Shown here: piece after piece, positions 54,297 to 63,182 of the stretch | Layout of the letters: each line of letters begins with the position of its first letter | Position numbering within the stretch: position 1 is the first letter of the stretch | Source: Bradyrhizobium sp. | GTDB taxonomy: Bacteria; Pseudomonadota; Alphaproteobacteria; Rhizobiales; Xanthobacteraceae | Reading direction: 5' to 3' | Assembly (NCBI RefSeq): GCF_016213215.1 | Contig: NZ_JACRAW010000097.1 | Span: 92,050 to 156,049 of the forward strand | DNA: 64,000 nt | Translations under genes and position numbers: made by a program | The notes under the pieces: model-generated | The model's database searches: none | Told to the model about the DNA's origin: nothing | Seen by the model: the letters and a program-made list of their open reading frames with translations, nothing else

Positions 54297-54944
54297 TCAA
54301 CTCCTCAGGCCGACCGATCCGCGGTCAATGGTGAACACGCGATCGAGCAGGCCATGTGCGTGCGTCATGCTTGATTCGGCGAGAATCACCGACAATCCGG
54401 ACCTGCGCAGCCCCGAGATCACCTCGGCCAGGCGCCGGGCTAGCACCGGCGCCAGGCCCTCGAACGGCTCATCGAGCAAGAGAAGCTTGCGTCCCCCCAT
54501 CATCGCCCGACCCAAGGCCACCAGCTTCTGCTGGCCGCCCGAGAGCTGCAAGGCCTTGCGTGCGCGCAAGCTCGTCAGCTCGGGGATGGTGTTGTAGATG
54601 TGCGCGAGCTGCACCTTTGCGTCGTCCGCGTCCGCGGCCCAGGCAGGCAGCAGGATATTCTCCTCCGCCGACAGGCCCGGCACAAGCCGCCGGTCCTCCG
54701 GCATGTATCCTATCCCCAGCCCTGCGCGACGGTAGGTCGGCAAGTCCGCCAGCTCCCGGCTCTCGAAGTCGAGCCGCCCGGACGCTGGCGCCTGCAGCCC
54801 GATGATGGTGCGCAACAGGGTGGTCTTTCCGGCGCCATTGCGCCCGATCAGGCCGGCGAACTCCCCTGCGCTGACCTCGAGATCGACGCCGCGCAGAATG
54901 GCCACCGCCCCGATCGACACGGAGACGCCTTCAAGCCGCAGCAT
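54297..54944 (-). CDS. livF: LIV-type ABC transporter, ATP-binding protein LivF
   Basis: This 215-residue ABC ATPase has Walker A GRNGAGKTTLL, the signature LSGGQQKLVALGRAM, Walker B LLLLDEPFEGL and a short C-terminus, as in LivF of branched-chain amino acid transporters. It energises import of amino acids or related carboxylates, with LivG as partner. It is the last gene of the leftward operon, overlapping livG by 14 bases. The protein is slightly shorter than the usual 233 residues because of a trimmed end. Confidence 0.88.
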   Translation of the reverse strand: MLRLEGVSVSIGAVAILRGVDLEVSAGEFAGLIGRNGAGKTTLLRTIIGLQAPASGRLDFESRELADLPTYRRAGLGIGYMPEDRRLVPGLSAEENILLPAWAADADDAKVQLAHIYNTIPELTSLRARKALQLSGGQQKLVALGRAMMGGRKLLLLDEPFEGLAPVLARRLAEVISGLRRSGLSVILAESSMTHAHGLLDRVFTIDRGSVGLRS

Positions 54945-55662
54945 GGGGTATCTCCTCGCCGATCACGTAGCGGCGCACGTTCTCCGCGCGCAGCACGGTG
55001 TCGGGCGATCCGTCCGCGATGATGCCACCGTCGTAGAACGCCACCACGCGCCCGGCAAATCGCGCCACGATGTCCATATCGTGCTCGACGAAGATCACCG
55101 TTACCCCGGCGGCACGCGCCGCGCCCATCACGACGTCCATGATGGCGAACTTTTCGTCGGCGGAGACGCCGCTGGTCGGCTCGTCGAGCAGGAGCAGCTT
55201 GGAGCGGCTGGACAGGGCCATGGAAACGTCGAGCAACTTGCGGATTCCTTCGGGCAACAAGCCGGCCTTCTGCGCGGCGTAGGGTGCGAGCTCGAACCGC
55301 GTCAGCGTCTCGTCGGCCGCTGCCTGCGGATCGTCCATCGCGGCAATACTCTCGGCCACCAGTAGGTTCTCGCGAACGCTCAACGAATTGAAGAGCTGCG
55401 GTATCTGGAACGAGCGCGAGATGCCGAGCTTGGTGATCTGGCGCGGCTTCAAGCCCACGATGTCGCGTTCGCCGAACAGGATTTGACCGCTGTCGGGCCT
55501 GAGATAGCCGGTCACCATGTTAAGAAAGGTCGTCTTGCCGGCGCCGTTGGCACCGATCAGGCTGACGACGGTGCCAGGATCGAACGTCAGGTTGATATCG
55601 ACGGCCGCCTTCACGGCGCCGAAGCTCTTCTGCAACCCTTTTGCAGTCAGCACCGCACTCAT
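54931..55662 (-). CDS. livG: LIV-type ABC transporter, ATP-binding protein LivG
   Basis: This 243-residue ABC ATPase has Walker A GANGAGKTTFLNM, the LivG-type signature with the GISRSFQIPQLFNSLSV stretch, DVSMALSSRSKLLLLDEPTSGV as Walker B, and a characteristic C-terminal VVAFYDGGIIADGSPDTVL. In this protein the usual LSGGQ signature is replaced by LPEGIRKLLDVSMAL, seen in some aromatic-acid transporters. It pairs with LivF. The ATG at 55662 overlaps the livM stop (ATGA). Confidence 0.88.
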   Translation of the reverse strand: MSAVLTAKGLQKSFGAVKAAVDINLTFDPGTVVSLIGANGAGKTTFLNMVTGYLRPDSGQILFGERDIVGLKPRQITKLGISRSFQIPQLFNSLSVRENLLVAESIAAMDDPQAAADETLTRFELAPYAAQKAGLLPEGIRKLLDVSMALSSRSKLLLLDEPTSGVSADEKFAIMDVVMGAARAAGVTVIFVEHDMDIVARFAGRVVAFYDGGIIADGSPDTVLRAENVRRYVIGEEIPHAAA

Positions 55663-56588
55663 ACGGACCTCCGCCGCCGCTCGGCGAGCGTCCACAGGCC
55701 GGCTGGCAGGAACATGATGATGGCCAGCATGGCCAGGCCAAGCGACATCTGCCACACGTTGGGCGCGTACTGGCTGGCGATCGTGCGCAGAGCCTCAAAG
55801 ATGGAGGCCGCCACGAAGGGGGCCAGAATGCTCTGGGTGCCGCCCAGGATGGCGATGAACACGAACTCGCCTGAGGTCGTCCAATAGGTCATCTCGGGAT
55901 CGACATGGCCGACCGCCAAGGCCGCCAGGGCGCCGCCCAGGCCCGCCATGGCACCCGCGATCAGGTAGTTGACGTACACCACGCGGTAGGGCGAGGCGCC
56001 GAGATAGGCCACCCGCAGCTCGTTGTCGCGCACGCCGGTGGCCAACCGTCCCCAGTGTCCGCCCAGCAGCCTGTGCACCAATAGCGCCACCACCACTGCA
56101 CAGACCGCGCCGGCAATGAGAAACACCCGCCGCTCCACGCCGGACGCCAAGGCAACTCCGAAGAATGTGCGCGCATGCAGGTTGAACCCGTCCGTGCTGC
56201 CGAGCGCGGCGCTCTTCACCAGCACGCCATACAGGATCATCGAAAATGCCAGCGACAGCATGGCAAAGAAGATATCGCGGTACCTGGCGAGCAGCAGGCC
56301 CAGCAGGGCGGCTATCAACCCGGCGGCCGCGGCGCCTGCGAGCAGCATCACGGCCGCATCGGCAACATGCAGATGATGCGAGAGCAGCGCAGCCGCATAG
56401 GCGCCGATGCCGAAGTACAGCCCCTGCCCGAACGACACGAGCCCGGTGCGCATCAGCACAAGAAGGCCAAGCACCACCACGCCTTTGGCGAGCGCTAGCA
56501 TGGCCATGAACACCAGCCATTGTGGCGAGAGCAGAGCCAACCCTGTCAGCGCGACGAGAGGAGCGATTGCGACGATCGCAGCTTTCAT
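55659..56588 (-). CDS. livM: LIV-type ABC transporter, permease LivM
   Basis: This 309-residue permease has about nine hydrophobic helices and the LivM segments SFGQGLYFGIGAYAAAL, RYRDIFFAMLSLAFSMILYG and GGTQSILAPFVAASIFEALR. It forms the membrane channel with LivH. It lies in the five-gene leftward operon: receptor gene, livH, livM, livG and livF. The overlaps at both ends (4 bases) indicate coupling. Confidence 0.88.
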   Translation of the reverse strand: MKAAIVAIAPLVALTGLALLSPQWLVFMAMLALAKGVVVLGLLVLMRTGLVSFGQGLYFGIGAYAAALLSHHLHVADAAVMLLAGAAAAGLIAALLGLLLARYRDIFFAMLSLAFSMILYGVLVKSAALGSTDGFNLHARTFFGVALASGVERRVFLIAGAVCAVVVALLVHRLLGGHWGRLATGVRDNELRVAYLGASPYRVVYVNYLIAGAMAGLGGALAALAVGHVDPEMTYWTTSGEFVFIAILGGTQSILAPFVAASIFEALRTIASQYAPNVWQMSLGLAMLAIIMFLPAGLWTLAERRRRSV

Positions 56589-57481
56589 ATCTTGCGCGCC
56601 TCCTGCGCCGCGAACAGTCCCTTCGGGCGCGCAATGAGCACCATGGCCATCACCGCGTAGATGGAGAACAGCTCGGCCTCCGGCCAGTAGCGCACCGTGG
56701 CCGAGCGGACGAGGCCGACCAGAAGCGCGCCGAGCGCCGCTCCGCCGAGACTGCCGAGACCGCCGATCACCACCACCGCGAAGGCGAGCACAATCACCTC
56801 AACACCAATGCCGGGCGTTACGGCTATCGTTGGCGCCGTGAATGCCCCGCCGAGCGCCGCCAGCGTCGCACCGACGGCGAAGGTGGCGAGATAGACCCGG
56901 CTCACGTTGATGCCCATGGCCATGCTCATGTCACGGTCGTGGATGACGGCGAGCAGCAGCTTACCTTGGCGCGTGCGATAGAGCGCCCAGGCAAGGGCGA
57001 GCCCGGTCGCCAGCGCCAATGCGATCAGCAGGACGTTGTAAACGGGGTATGTCAGGCCGCCGAGCTGAAAATTTCCGGGCAACGCGTAGGGGTCGGGCAG
57101 CAGCAACGAGTCCACGCCCCACACCAGCTTGATCACGTCCTCCATGATCAGGAAGAGAGCATAGGTGATCAGCACCAGCACCACCTCGTCCTTGCCGTAC
57201 ATCCACTGCAGCAGGCCACGCTCGATCAGCGGACCGGCAACGGAGCCGACGAGGAGGGCCGCGAGCAGCAGCATGGCGAAGCTGCCGGCCGCCGGCAGTC
57301 CGCCACCGAGCCATGCGCCGGCAAGCGAGCAAGCCGCATAGGCGCCCAAGGCATAGAGGCTGCCATGGGCCACGTTGAGGATGCGCATGACGCCATAGAT
57401 CAGCGTCAGCCCGGCCGAAATCAGGAACAGCCAGGACGCATAGGTGATGCCGTCGAAGGCAATGGGCAGGATGCTGCTCAT
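56585..57481 (-). CDS. livH: LIV-type ABC transporter, permease LivH
   Basis: This 298-residue permease has about eight hydrophobic segments and the LivH segments SAGLTLIYGVMRILNVAHGSLYALGAY and VVVIGGLGSLGGAALGALLVGLVRS. It forms the transmembrane pore with LivM. It begins 45 bases after the receptor gene on the same strand and overlaps livM by 4 bases. The ligand is unknown and depends on the receptor upstream. Confidence 0.88.
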   Translation of the reverse strand: MSSILPIAFDGITYASWLFLISAGLTLIYGVMRILNVAHGSLYALGAYAACSLAGAWLGGGLPAAGSFAMLLLAALLVGSVAGPLIERGLLQWMYGKDEVVLVLITYALFLIMEDVIKLVWGVDSLLLPDPYALPGNFQLGGLTYPVYNVLLIALALATGLALAWALYRTRQGKLLLAVIHDRDMSMAMGINVSRVYLATFAVGATLAALGGAFTAPTIAVTPGIGVEVIVLAFAVVVIGGLGSLGGAALGALLVGLVRSATVRYWPEAELFSIYAVMAMVLIARPKGLFAAQEARKI

Positions 57482-57525
57482 CTTAAGCCAAGCGGCGGCA
57501 GCCCGTAGGCTGCCGTCCCTGATTG

Positions 57526-58800
57526 TTATTTCTTGATGCCAGACTTGATCCAGGCTTCGCTTTTCACGCCATCGGGTGGATTCACCTTGTCCGCGGAATA
57601 GCGTGCGATATCGACGATCTTGAGCTCACCGCCCTCTACCCTGGTCGTGCCGACCGCGGCGTCCATGATCGCCTGGTGGCCCTTGCCGAGCGCCATCTTG
57701 ACCGGCCCACCAGGGCCTTCGAAGGTCAGGTTCTCGAACGCAGCGATGATCTTGTCCTGGTCGGGTGCCTCATTGCCGCTGCCCTTGGCCTTCTCGTAGG
57801 CAGCCTTCACGCCGAGGATTGCTTGCGTCATTTTGAAGGACGCATAGTTCGGCGGGACGTGGTAGCGGTCCTGGTAGGTGGTCTTCAGCCAGCGCGCGAG
57901 ATCAGTGCCCGGTGCAAACGGCCCGAACGGACCACGCGCCCCCAGAATGGTTCCGTCCGGAATCCGCGTGCCCAGCCTGTTGATGGCCGGTTCGCCGGCT
58001 GACAGCACCACCTTGTGCTTCTCGAACAGGCCACGCGGTGCGCCCTGCAGCACGAGGCCCTCAAGATCGCCGCCCCACATGCTGGAATGGATCACCTCCG
58101 CCCCACTACCGAGAAGCGTGGTGATTTCAGCGCCGAACTGACCCGCAAAAAGCTTCGGCATCTGCGAGGTCTTCACCTCGATGCCAGGCTTGAGGGTCTT
58201 CATGGCGTTCTCGAAGTCCGCCCAGGAGTCCTGACCCCAGGCATAGTTCTGATTGAGGCCGGCAATCGACTTTACGTTGGGCGTGCGCTCCACCAGATAA
58301 AGCGCGACAGACACGTTGTCCATTGTGCCGGTTGGACCGGTGCGAAACACGTATTTGTAGCTCGCGTCCTCGAAGATTCGAGGCGTGCCGCAGTCGAATA
58401 GGACGGTGAGCTTCTTTTGCTCTTCGGCGACGGGCGCAATCGCCAGGCAATCGCCGCTCGAGATGTAGCCGATCACGATGTCGACCCTTGGCACGAGATT
58501 GCGATACTCGGCCACCTGCTTTTGTGGGCCGCCCGCCTCGTCGATGATGACGAGTTCGATGGGCGTCCCGCCGAATCCCTTCTGGGAATAGGGTGCGGGA
58601 ACAGTGCCCGCGTTGAGCAGCTCGGCCGTCAGCTCGGCGGCGTTGCGGGCCGGTACCCCGAACGGACCGGCGGCCGGACCGGACAGGAACGTAACGATGC
58701 CGACCTTGAGGGGTTGCTGCGCGAGCGAAGCCGGCACCGCCAGCAGAAAGACGAACGCGGCCAAGGCCGCGCACAACCCGAAGCTCAATGATGGTCGCAT
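57526..58800 (-). CDS. LIV-type ABC transporter, periplasmic substrate-binding protein
   Basis: This 424-residue receptor has a signal peptide (ALAAFVFLLAVPASLAQ) and the type I periplasmic fold: KVGIVTFLSGPAAGPFGVPARNAAEL near the start, then YISSGDCLAIAPVAEEQKKLTVLFDCGTPR and the mid-protein YAWGQDSWADFENA. It is the first gene of the leftward operon and is preceded by a strong GGAGGAGG site. Receptors of this group bind branched-chain amino acids or aromatic carboxylates; the ligand is not predictable. Confidence 0.85.
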   Translation of the reverse strand: MRPSLSFGLCAALAAFVFLLAVPASLAQQPLKVGIVTFLSGPAAGPFGVPARNAAELTAELLNAGTVPAPYSQKGFGGTPIELVIIDEAGGPQKQVAEYRNLVPRVDIVIGYISSGDCLAIAPVAEEQKKLTVLFDCGTPRIFEDASYKYVFRTGPTGTMDNVSVALYLVERTPNVKSIAGLNQNYAWGQDSWADFENAMKTLKPGIEVKTSQMPKLFAGQFGAEITTLLGSGAEVIHSSMWGGDLEGLVLQGAPRGLFEKHKVVLSAGEPAINRLGTRIPDGTILGARGPFGPFAPGTDLARWLKTTYQDRYHVPPNYASFKMTQAILGVKAAYEKAKGSGNEAPDQDKIIAAFENLTFEGPGGPVKMALGKGHQAIMDAAVGTTRVEGGELKIVDIARYSADKVNPPDGVKSEAWIKSGIKK

Positions 58801-58935
58801 TTGTTTCCTCCTCCTTGTCGGTCTGACTAGACCAGTGCCAATCGGCAAAGGCTGCGGTATCTCACATGGGTTGCTGCCCGAATCCGAAACCAGAAGACCT
58901 TGGCGTGTGGAAGACCTGTGACGGCCTTTAGTCCG

Positions 58936-60666
58936 TTACAGGCTTCGCGCGCGTTCCCTCAACGTGAATTTCTGCACCTTGCCGGTTGCAGTCGTCGGCA
59001 GCGGCCCGAATATCACCGACTTTGGCGCCTTGAAGTGCGCGAGCCGGTCGCGGCAGAAGGTGATGATTTCCTCCTCGGTCGCCTGAGTGCCGGGCTTGAG
59101 CTGCACGAAGGCGCAGGGCGTCTCGCCCCATTTCGAATGCGGTCGCGCGACGACGGCCGCGAGCTGCACCGCCGGGTGCTTGTAGAGCGCGATCTCGACT
59201 TCGACGCTGGAAATGTTCTCGCCGCCCGAGATGATGATGTCCTTCGCGCGGTCCTTGATTTCCACGTAGCCGTTCGGATGCTCGACCGCGAGGTCGCCGG
59301 TGTGCATCCAGCCGCCGCGGAAGGCGTCGGCCGTCGCCTTGGGTTCCTTGAAGTAGCCGAGCATCACCGTGTTGCCGCGAACCATGATCTCGCCGATCGA
59401 CCGGCCGTCGCGGGGCACCGGCTTCATCGTCCTGGCATCGGCCACCATCTGCCCTTCGACCACGGGATAGCGGACGCCCTGGCGCGCAACCAAGCCCGCG
59501 CGTTCGGCGAGCGGCAGCGCCGACCAGTCATCCTGCGGCGCGCAGTAGGTCGAAGGACCCTGCAGCTCCGTCATGCCGTAAATGTGCGTGACGCGGAAGC
59601 CAAGTTGCTCCATCGCTTCGATCACCTTGGCTGGCGGCGGCGAGCCGCCGGTCTGGATTTCCACTACATGGTTGAATCGGCGCAGTTGCTCGGCCGGCGC
59701 CGACGTCAGCATCGTCAGCACCGTCGGCGCGCCACACATGTGCGTCACGCCGTTCTCGGCGATCGTCGGGAAGATCAGCGCCGGATCGACCTTGCGCAGG
59801 CACACATGCGTGCCGCTCATCGCCACCACCGACCATGGAAAACACCAGCCGTTGCAGTGGAACATCGGCAGCGTCCAGAGATAGACCGGCTTCGGAGGCA
59901 TCGGCCAGGCCATGATGTTGCCGACTGACTCGAGGAAGGTGCCGCGGTGATGATAGACGACCCCCTTCGGGTTGCCGGTGGTGCCGGATGTGTAATTGAG
60001 CGAGATCGCGCTGCTCTCGTCGGCCGGCGCACTCCAGGCGAAGCTCGGATCGCCCGTGGCGATGAACGCCTCGTATTCAACCTTGCCGAGCCGTTCGCCG
60101 GGCCCGGTATAGAGCTCGTCGTCGACATCGATCACCAGCGGCCGCTTTTTCAGCGCCGCGAGCGCGGGCCCAACCTGCGCCGCGAACTCGCGGTCGGTGA
60201 TCAACACCTTCGCCTCGGCGTGCTGGAGGATATAGGCGATAGTTGCCGCCTCGAGACGGGTGTTGATGGCGTTCAATACCGCGCCGAGCATCGGCACGCC
60301 ATAATGCGCCTCGACCATCGCCGGTACGTTCGGCAGCATGACCGAGACGGTATCGCCGCGCTTGACGCCGGCGCCCGCAAGCGCCGATGCGAGGCGACGG
60401 GCGCGCTCATAGAACTGGTGATAGCTGTAGCGCCGCTCGCCGTGGATCACCGCGATCCGTTCCGGATAGATCTCGGCCGAGCGCGGCAGGAACGAAACGG
60501 GCGTGAGCGGGGAGAAGTTTGCTTCGTTGCGACCGAGGCCGGAAAACACCCCGTTGTCGCCGTCGCGCGACCGTCGATTGGACTTCGCCGCACGCGTCTT
60601 GCCTGCTGGCCTGGAGATCGTTCGCTTGGGGCGTGCCGCGCGCTTACCTTGCGGTAATCGTACCAT
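58936..60666 (-). CDS. Long/medium-chain or aromatic acyl-CoA synthetase
   Basis: This 576-residue adenylating enzyme has an unusual basic N-terminal part (residues 1-40, rich in Arg, Lys, Pro), then the AMP-binding motif YTSGTTGNPKGVVYHHRG, a HNGWCFPWS-like segment, HIYGMTELQGPS and the C-terminal domain ending TTATGKVQKFTLR. It activates a carboxylate to its CoA thioester; the family includes fatty-acid and methylthiopropionate-type ligases. The ATG at 60666 has GGGAGGAG upstream; a longer frame reaching 60753 is less likely. It lies between two LIV-type transporters, so the substrate may be imported by one of them. Confidence 0.85.
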   Translation of the reverse strand: MVRLPQGKRAARPKRTISRPAGKTRAAKSNRRSRDGDNGVFSGLGRNEANFSPLTPVSFLPRSAEIYPERIAVIHGERRYSYHQFYERARRLASALAGAGVKRGDTVSVMLPNVPAMVEAHYGVPMLGAVLNAINTRLEAATIAYILQHAEAKVLITDREFAAQVGPALAALKKRPLVIDVDDELYTGPGERLGKVEYEAFIATGDPSFAWSAPADESSAISLNYTSGTTGNPKGVVYHHRGTFLESVGNIMAWPMPPKPVYLWTLPMFHCNGWCFPWSVVAMSGTHVCLRKVDPALIFPTIAENGVTHMCGAPTVLTMLTSAPAEQLRRFNHVVEIQTGGSPPPAKVIEAMEQLGFRVTHIYGMTELQGPSTYCAPQDDWSALPLAERAGLVARQGVRYPVVEGQMVADARTMKPVPRDGRSIGEIMVRGNTVMLGYFKEPKATADAFRGGWMHTGDLAVEHPNGYVEIKDRAKDIIISGGENISSVEVEIALYKHPAVQLAAVVARPHSKWGETPCAFVQLKPGTQATEEEIITFCRDRLAHFKAPKSVIFGPLPTTATGKVQKFTLRERARSL

Positions 60667-61004
60667 CGCTGCTCCTCCCGCGGCGCTCGCGCTGTGGCGA
60701 AGCCCCGGCGCTCGCCGTCCGATCCGGTTCTTTTGGACCAAGGCGCTGAGCATATATCAAACCGCGCCCCCCGACTGTCAGCAAGGCGAAATTCTTCCGC
60801 CCGATTGCCTGCCGCTCAATTGCTGCGGCACGGCATAACTCCGTGCGCGAAGACAAGGGACTTGCAAACGGGCGTGACATTCCTCAGGCTCACCATCGTC
60901 CGCGGACGGTCAAGTGCAGAGTGGTACGCGCGGGACCGGCCTTGCAAGATTCTCAACCACAAGGGAGGCGGAAAAACCGCCCGCTTTCAGCAGGAGGAGA
61001 CACC
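60667..61004. other. Divergent intergenic region between the synthetase and the second receptor gene
   Basis: These 338 bases separate the minus-strand acyl-CoA synthetase from the plus-strand receptor gene and must hold both promoters. No consensus promoter or hairpin is clear by eye. Confidence 0.4.
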
Positions 61005-62201
61005 ATGAGAATTCTCAGTGTTGCGGCGGCCGCGCTGCTTGCCGGCCTGATGACCAGTGTTTCGGGCGGCGCTTTAGCCCAGGAGCGTACAGTCAAGATC
61101 ACTGGCTTCGGCGCCAAATCCGGCGTGGTCCGCGTGTTCGGCGTCAACAGCGAGGCGGCGATGAAGGCAGCCGCCGAGGAAATCAACAAGGCGGGCGGCG
61201 TCACCCTCGGCGACGGCACGAAAGCAAAGCTTGCCGTCGAATTCCTCGATGATCGCTGCAACGCCGAGGAGGGAATCTCCGTCATCCGCCGCATCGCTTC
61301 GTCGGATGCCTTTGTGGCGGTCGGGCCGACCTGCTCGAACGTTGCCGAGTCGCTCTTCGGCATCCTGCAGAAGAAGGTGGGCGACGCCTCCGACAGCGGC
61401 CTGCAAATCCCCGTGTTCGCCGACGTCGCCGCCAAAGGCGGCCTCGCGGCGATTTCCGAGTGGGCGTTTCGCAACGTCCCGAGTGAGCTCGAAATGTACA
61501 AGTCGCTGTTCGCGTGGCTGAAGCGGGAGCACCCCAATCTGAAGACGATCTACGGCGGCGTCGAAAAGGACTTTGCGCATTCGAATGCCACCTACGGCGT
61601 GATGAAGAAACAGGCCGAGGAGAACGGCTTCCAGGTGCTCGGGACCGGCGAGTGGCTGCTGAACGACACGAACTTTTCGACGCAGGTGCGCGAAATGCGC
61701 CGCGCCAATCCGGAGATCGTCGCCATTTCCGCCCACCCGTTCACGACCTGCGGGGTGCTGCGTGAGATGGACCGTCAGGGCGTGAAGCCGAAACTCCTGA
61801 TCGGCCTGACCAGTTCTTCCAGCATCGAGACGCTGCAGGGGTGCGCCAAGCAGGCGGAGGGCATCATCATCCCGACCAGTTTTGCGCCCGTCACCCCGGA
61901 GGCGAAAGCCGCGGCCGAGAACGTCTCCAAGCAGGGCGGCAGCATGGATCTGCACAGCGCGGCGGCCTACGAGATCATGTTCATTCTCAAGGAAGTGATC
62001 GAAAGCCAGAAGATCATGGCAAAGCCCGATACGGTGCAGGCCGACCGCAACAAGATGCGCCAGGGGCTGGCCGCGTTGAAGGAAACAAAAGGGCTGCTCG
62101 GCACCGTCGGGCGCACCAAGGACCGCGAGGCGATCAAGCCGTACCTCTACGTGCATGCGAAGGACGGGAGCTGGCAGGTCCTCCACAAGCCTTCCTCGTG
62201 A
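61005..62201 (+). CDS. LIV-type ABC transporter, periplasmic substrate-binding protein (second system)
   Basis: This 398-residue receptor has a signal peptide (AAALLAGLMTSVSGGALAQ) and the periplasmic-binding pattern ITGFGAKSGVVRVFGVNSEAAMKAAAEEIN, then FLDDRCNAEEGISVIRRIAS and YGGVEKDFAHSNATYG. It heads a second LIV-type operon read rightward. The ATG has AGGAGGAG upstream. It is only moderately similar in motif layout to the receptor at 57526, so a different ligand is likely. Confidence 0.85.
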   Translation: MRILSVAAAALLAGLMTSVSGGALAQERTVKITGFGAKSGVVRVFGVNSEAAMKAAAEEINKAGGVTLGDGTKAKLAVEFLDDRCNAEEGISVIRRIASSDAFVAVGPTCSNVAESLFGILQKKVGDASDSGLQIPVFADVAAKGGLAAISEWAFRNVPSELEMYKSLFAWLKREHPNLKTIYGGVEKDFAHSNATYGVMKKQAEENGFQVLGTGEWLLNDTNFSTQVREMRRANPEIVAISAHPFTTCGVLREMDRQGVKPKLLIGLTSSSSIETLQGCAKQAEGIIIPTSFAPVTPEAKAAAENVSKQGGSMDLHSAAAYEIMFILKEVIESQKIMAKPDTVQADRNKMRQGLAALKETKGLLGTVGRTKDREAIKPYLYVHAKDGSWQVLHKPSS

Positions 62202-62276
62202 TCGCCGTCAATCAAGCGGCGGGCCCGGCTGGCCCGCCGCATCCTGTCAACCTCGACCCTGTAGTGTGAGGGCGCA

Positions 62277-63170
62277 GTGGACCTGCTTGATCTGATCGAT
62301 GCCGTGCAGTCCGTCGCCGACGGGTTGCTGTTCGGCTCCACCTACGCGCTGCTCGGAATAGGTTTCACGCTCATCTTCGGCGTGATGCACAAGATCAATC
62401 TTTCCTATGCCGCAGCGTCAATCGGCGCTGCCTACGGCAGCCTGCTGCTTCTCAGCGGCTTCAGCGCCGCGCCGGCCATCATCGTCTTCATGGCCGCGGC
62501 GCTGTGCGGCGGGGTGATCGGCGCGCTTGTCTATTTCATCGGCTTCAAGTTCATCCCTGTCGCCAATCCGCTGGCCACCTTGATGTCGACCGTCGGCCTG
62601 TTGCTGCTGATTGACGAGATTATCGTGCACACGACGGAAGGCGTGCCGCTCGCCTATCCCGCGCTGTATTCCGACGTGGTCGTGCGGCTTGGTCAGTTCA
62701 TGCTGCGCGGCGACCTGATGTTTGTCTTCGTGCTTGGTTGCGCCTGCATGGTGCTGTTCCTGCTGCTGCTTTATCGGACCAGGCTGGGCATCGCCACGCG
62801 CGCCGTCTCGCAGCAGCCGATCGCCTCGCAGCTCTGCGGCATCAGCATCCTGAAGGTGAACGTTCTGACTTTCGTGGTCACCGGCATGCTGGGCGGCATT
62901 GCCGGTGCCATGAGCGGCGCAGCGATCGGCATGCTGTCGCCGCTGCTGGCTCAGCCGCTCACCGTCAAGGGCCTGATTGTCACCGTGATCGGCGGCCTCG
63001 GCAGCATACCCGGGGCGATCATCGCCGGCCTGATCGTGGGCGGGCTGGAGAGCCTGTTCCAGTTCCTGCGCGGTGTGACCGAACGGGACCTCTACATCAT
63101 GATGCTCCTGTTCGCCTTCCTCGTGTTCCGGCCGGGAGGCATTTTCGCCAGGGCGCCCGGGCGCGACTGA
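62277..63170 (+). CDS. livH: LIV-type ABC transporter, permease LivH (second system)
   Basis: This 297-residue permease has about eight hydrophobic helices with LLFGSTYALLGIGFTLIFGVMHKINLSYAA and the VTVIGGLGSIPGAIIAGLIVGGLES motif of LivH. It lies 75 bases after the receptor gene on the same strand, and LivM follows after 12 bases. The GTG at 62277 is the best start. It should form the pore with the LivM encoded next. Confidence 0.85.
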   Translation: MDLLDLIDAVQSVADGLLFGSTYALLGIGFTLIFGVMHKINLSYAAASIGAAYGSLLLLSGFSAAPAIIVFMAAALCGGVIGALVYFIGFKFIPVANPLATLMSTVGLLLLIDEIIVHTTEGVPLAYPALYSDVVVRLGQFMLRGDLMFVFVLGCACMVLFLLLLYRTRLGIATRAVSQQPIASQLCGISILKVNVLTFVVTGMLGGIAGAMSGAAIGMLSPLLAQPLTVKGLIVTVIGGLGSIPGAIIAGLIVGGLESLFQFLRGVTERDLYIMMLLFAFLVFRPGGIFARAPGRD

Positions 63171-63182
63171 GAGGAGGCGGGC

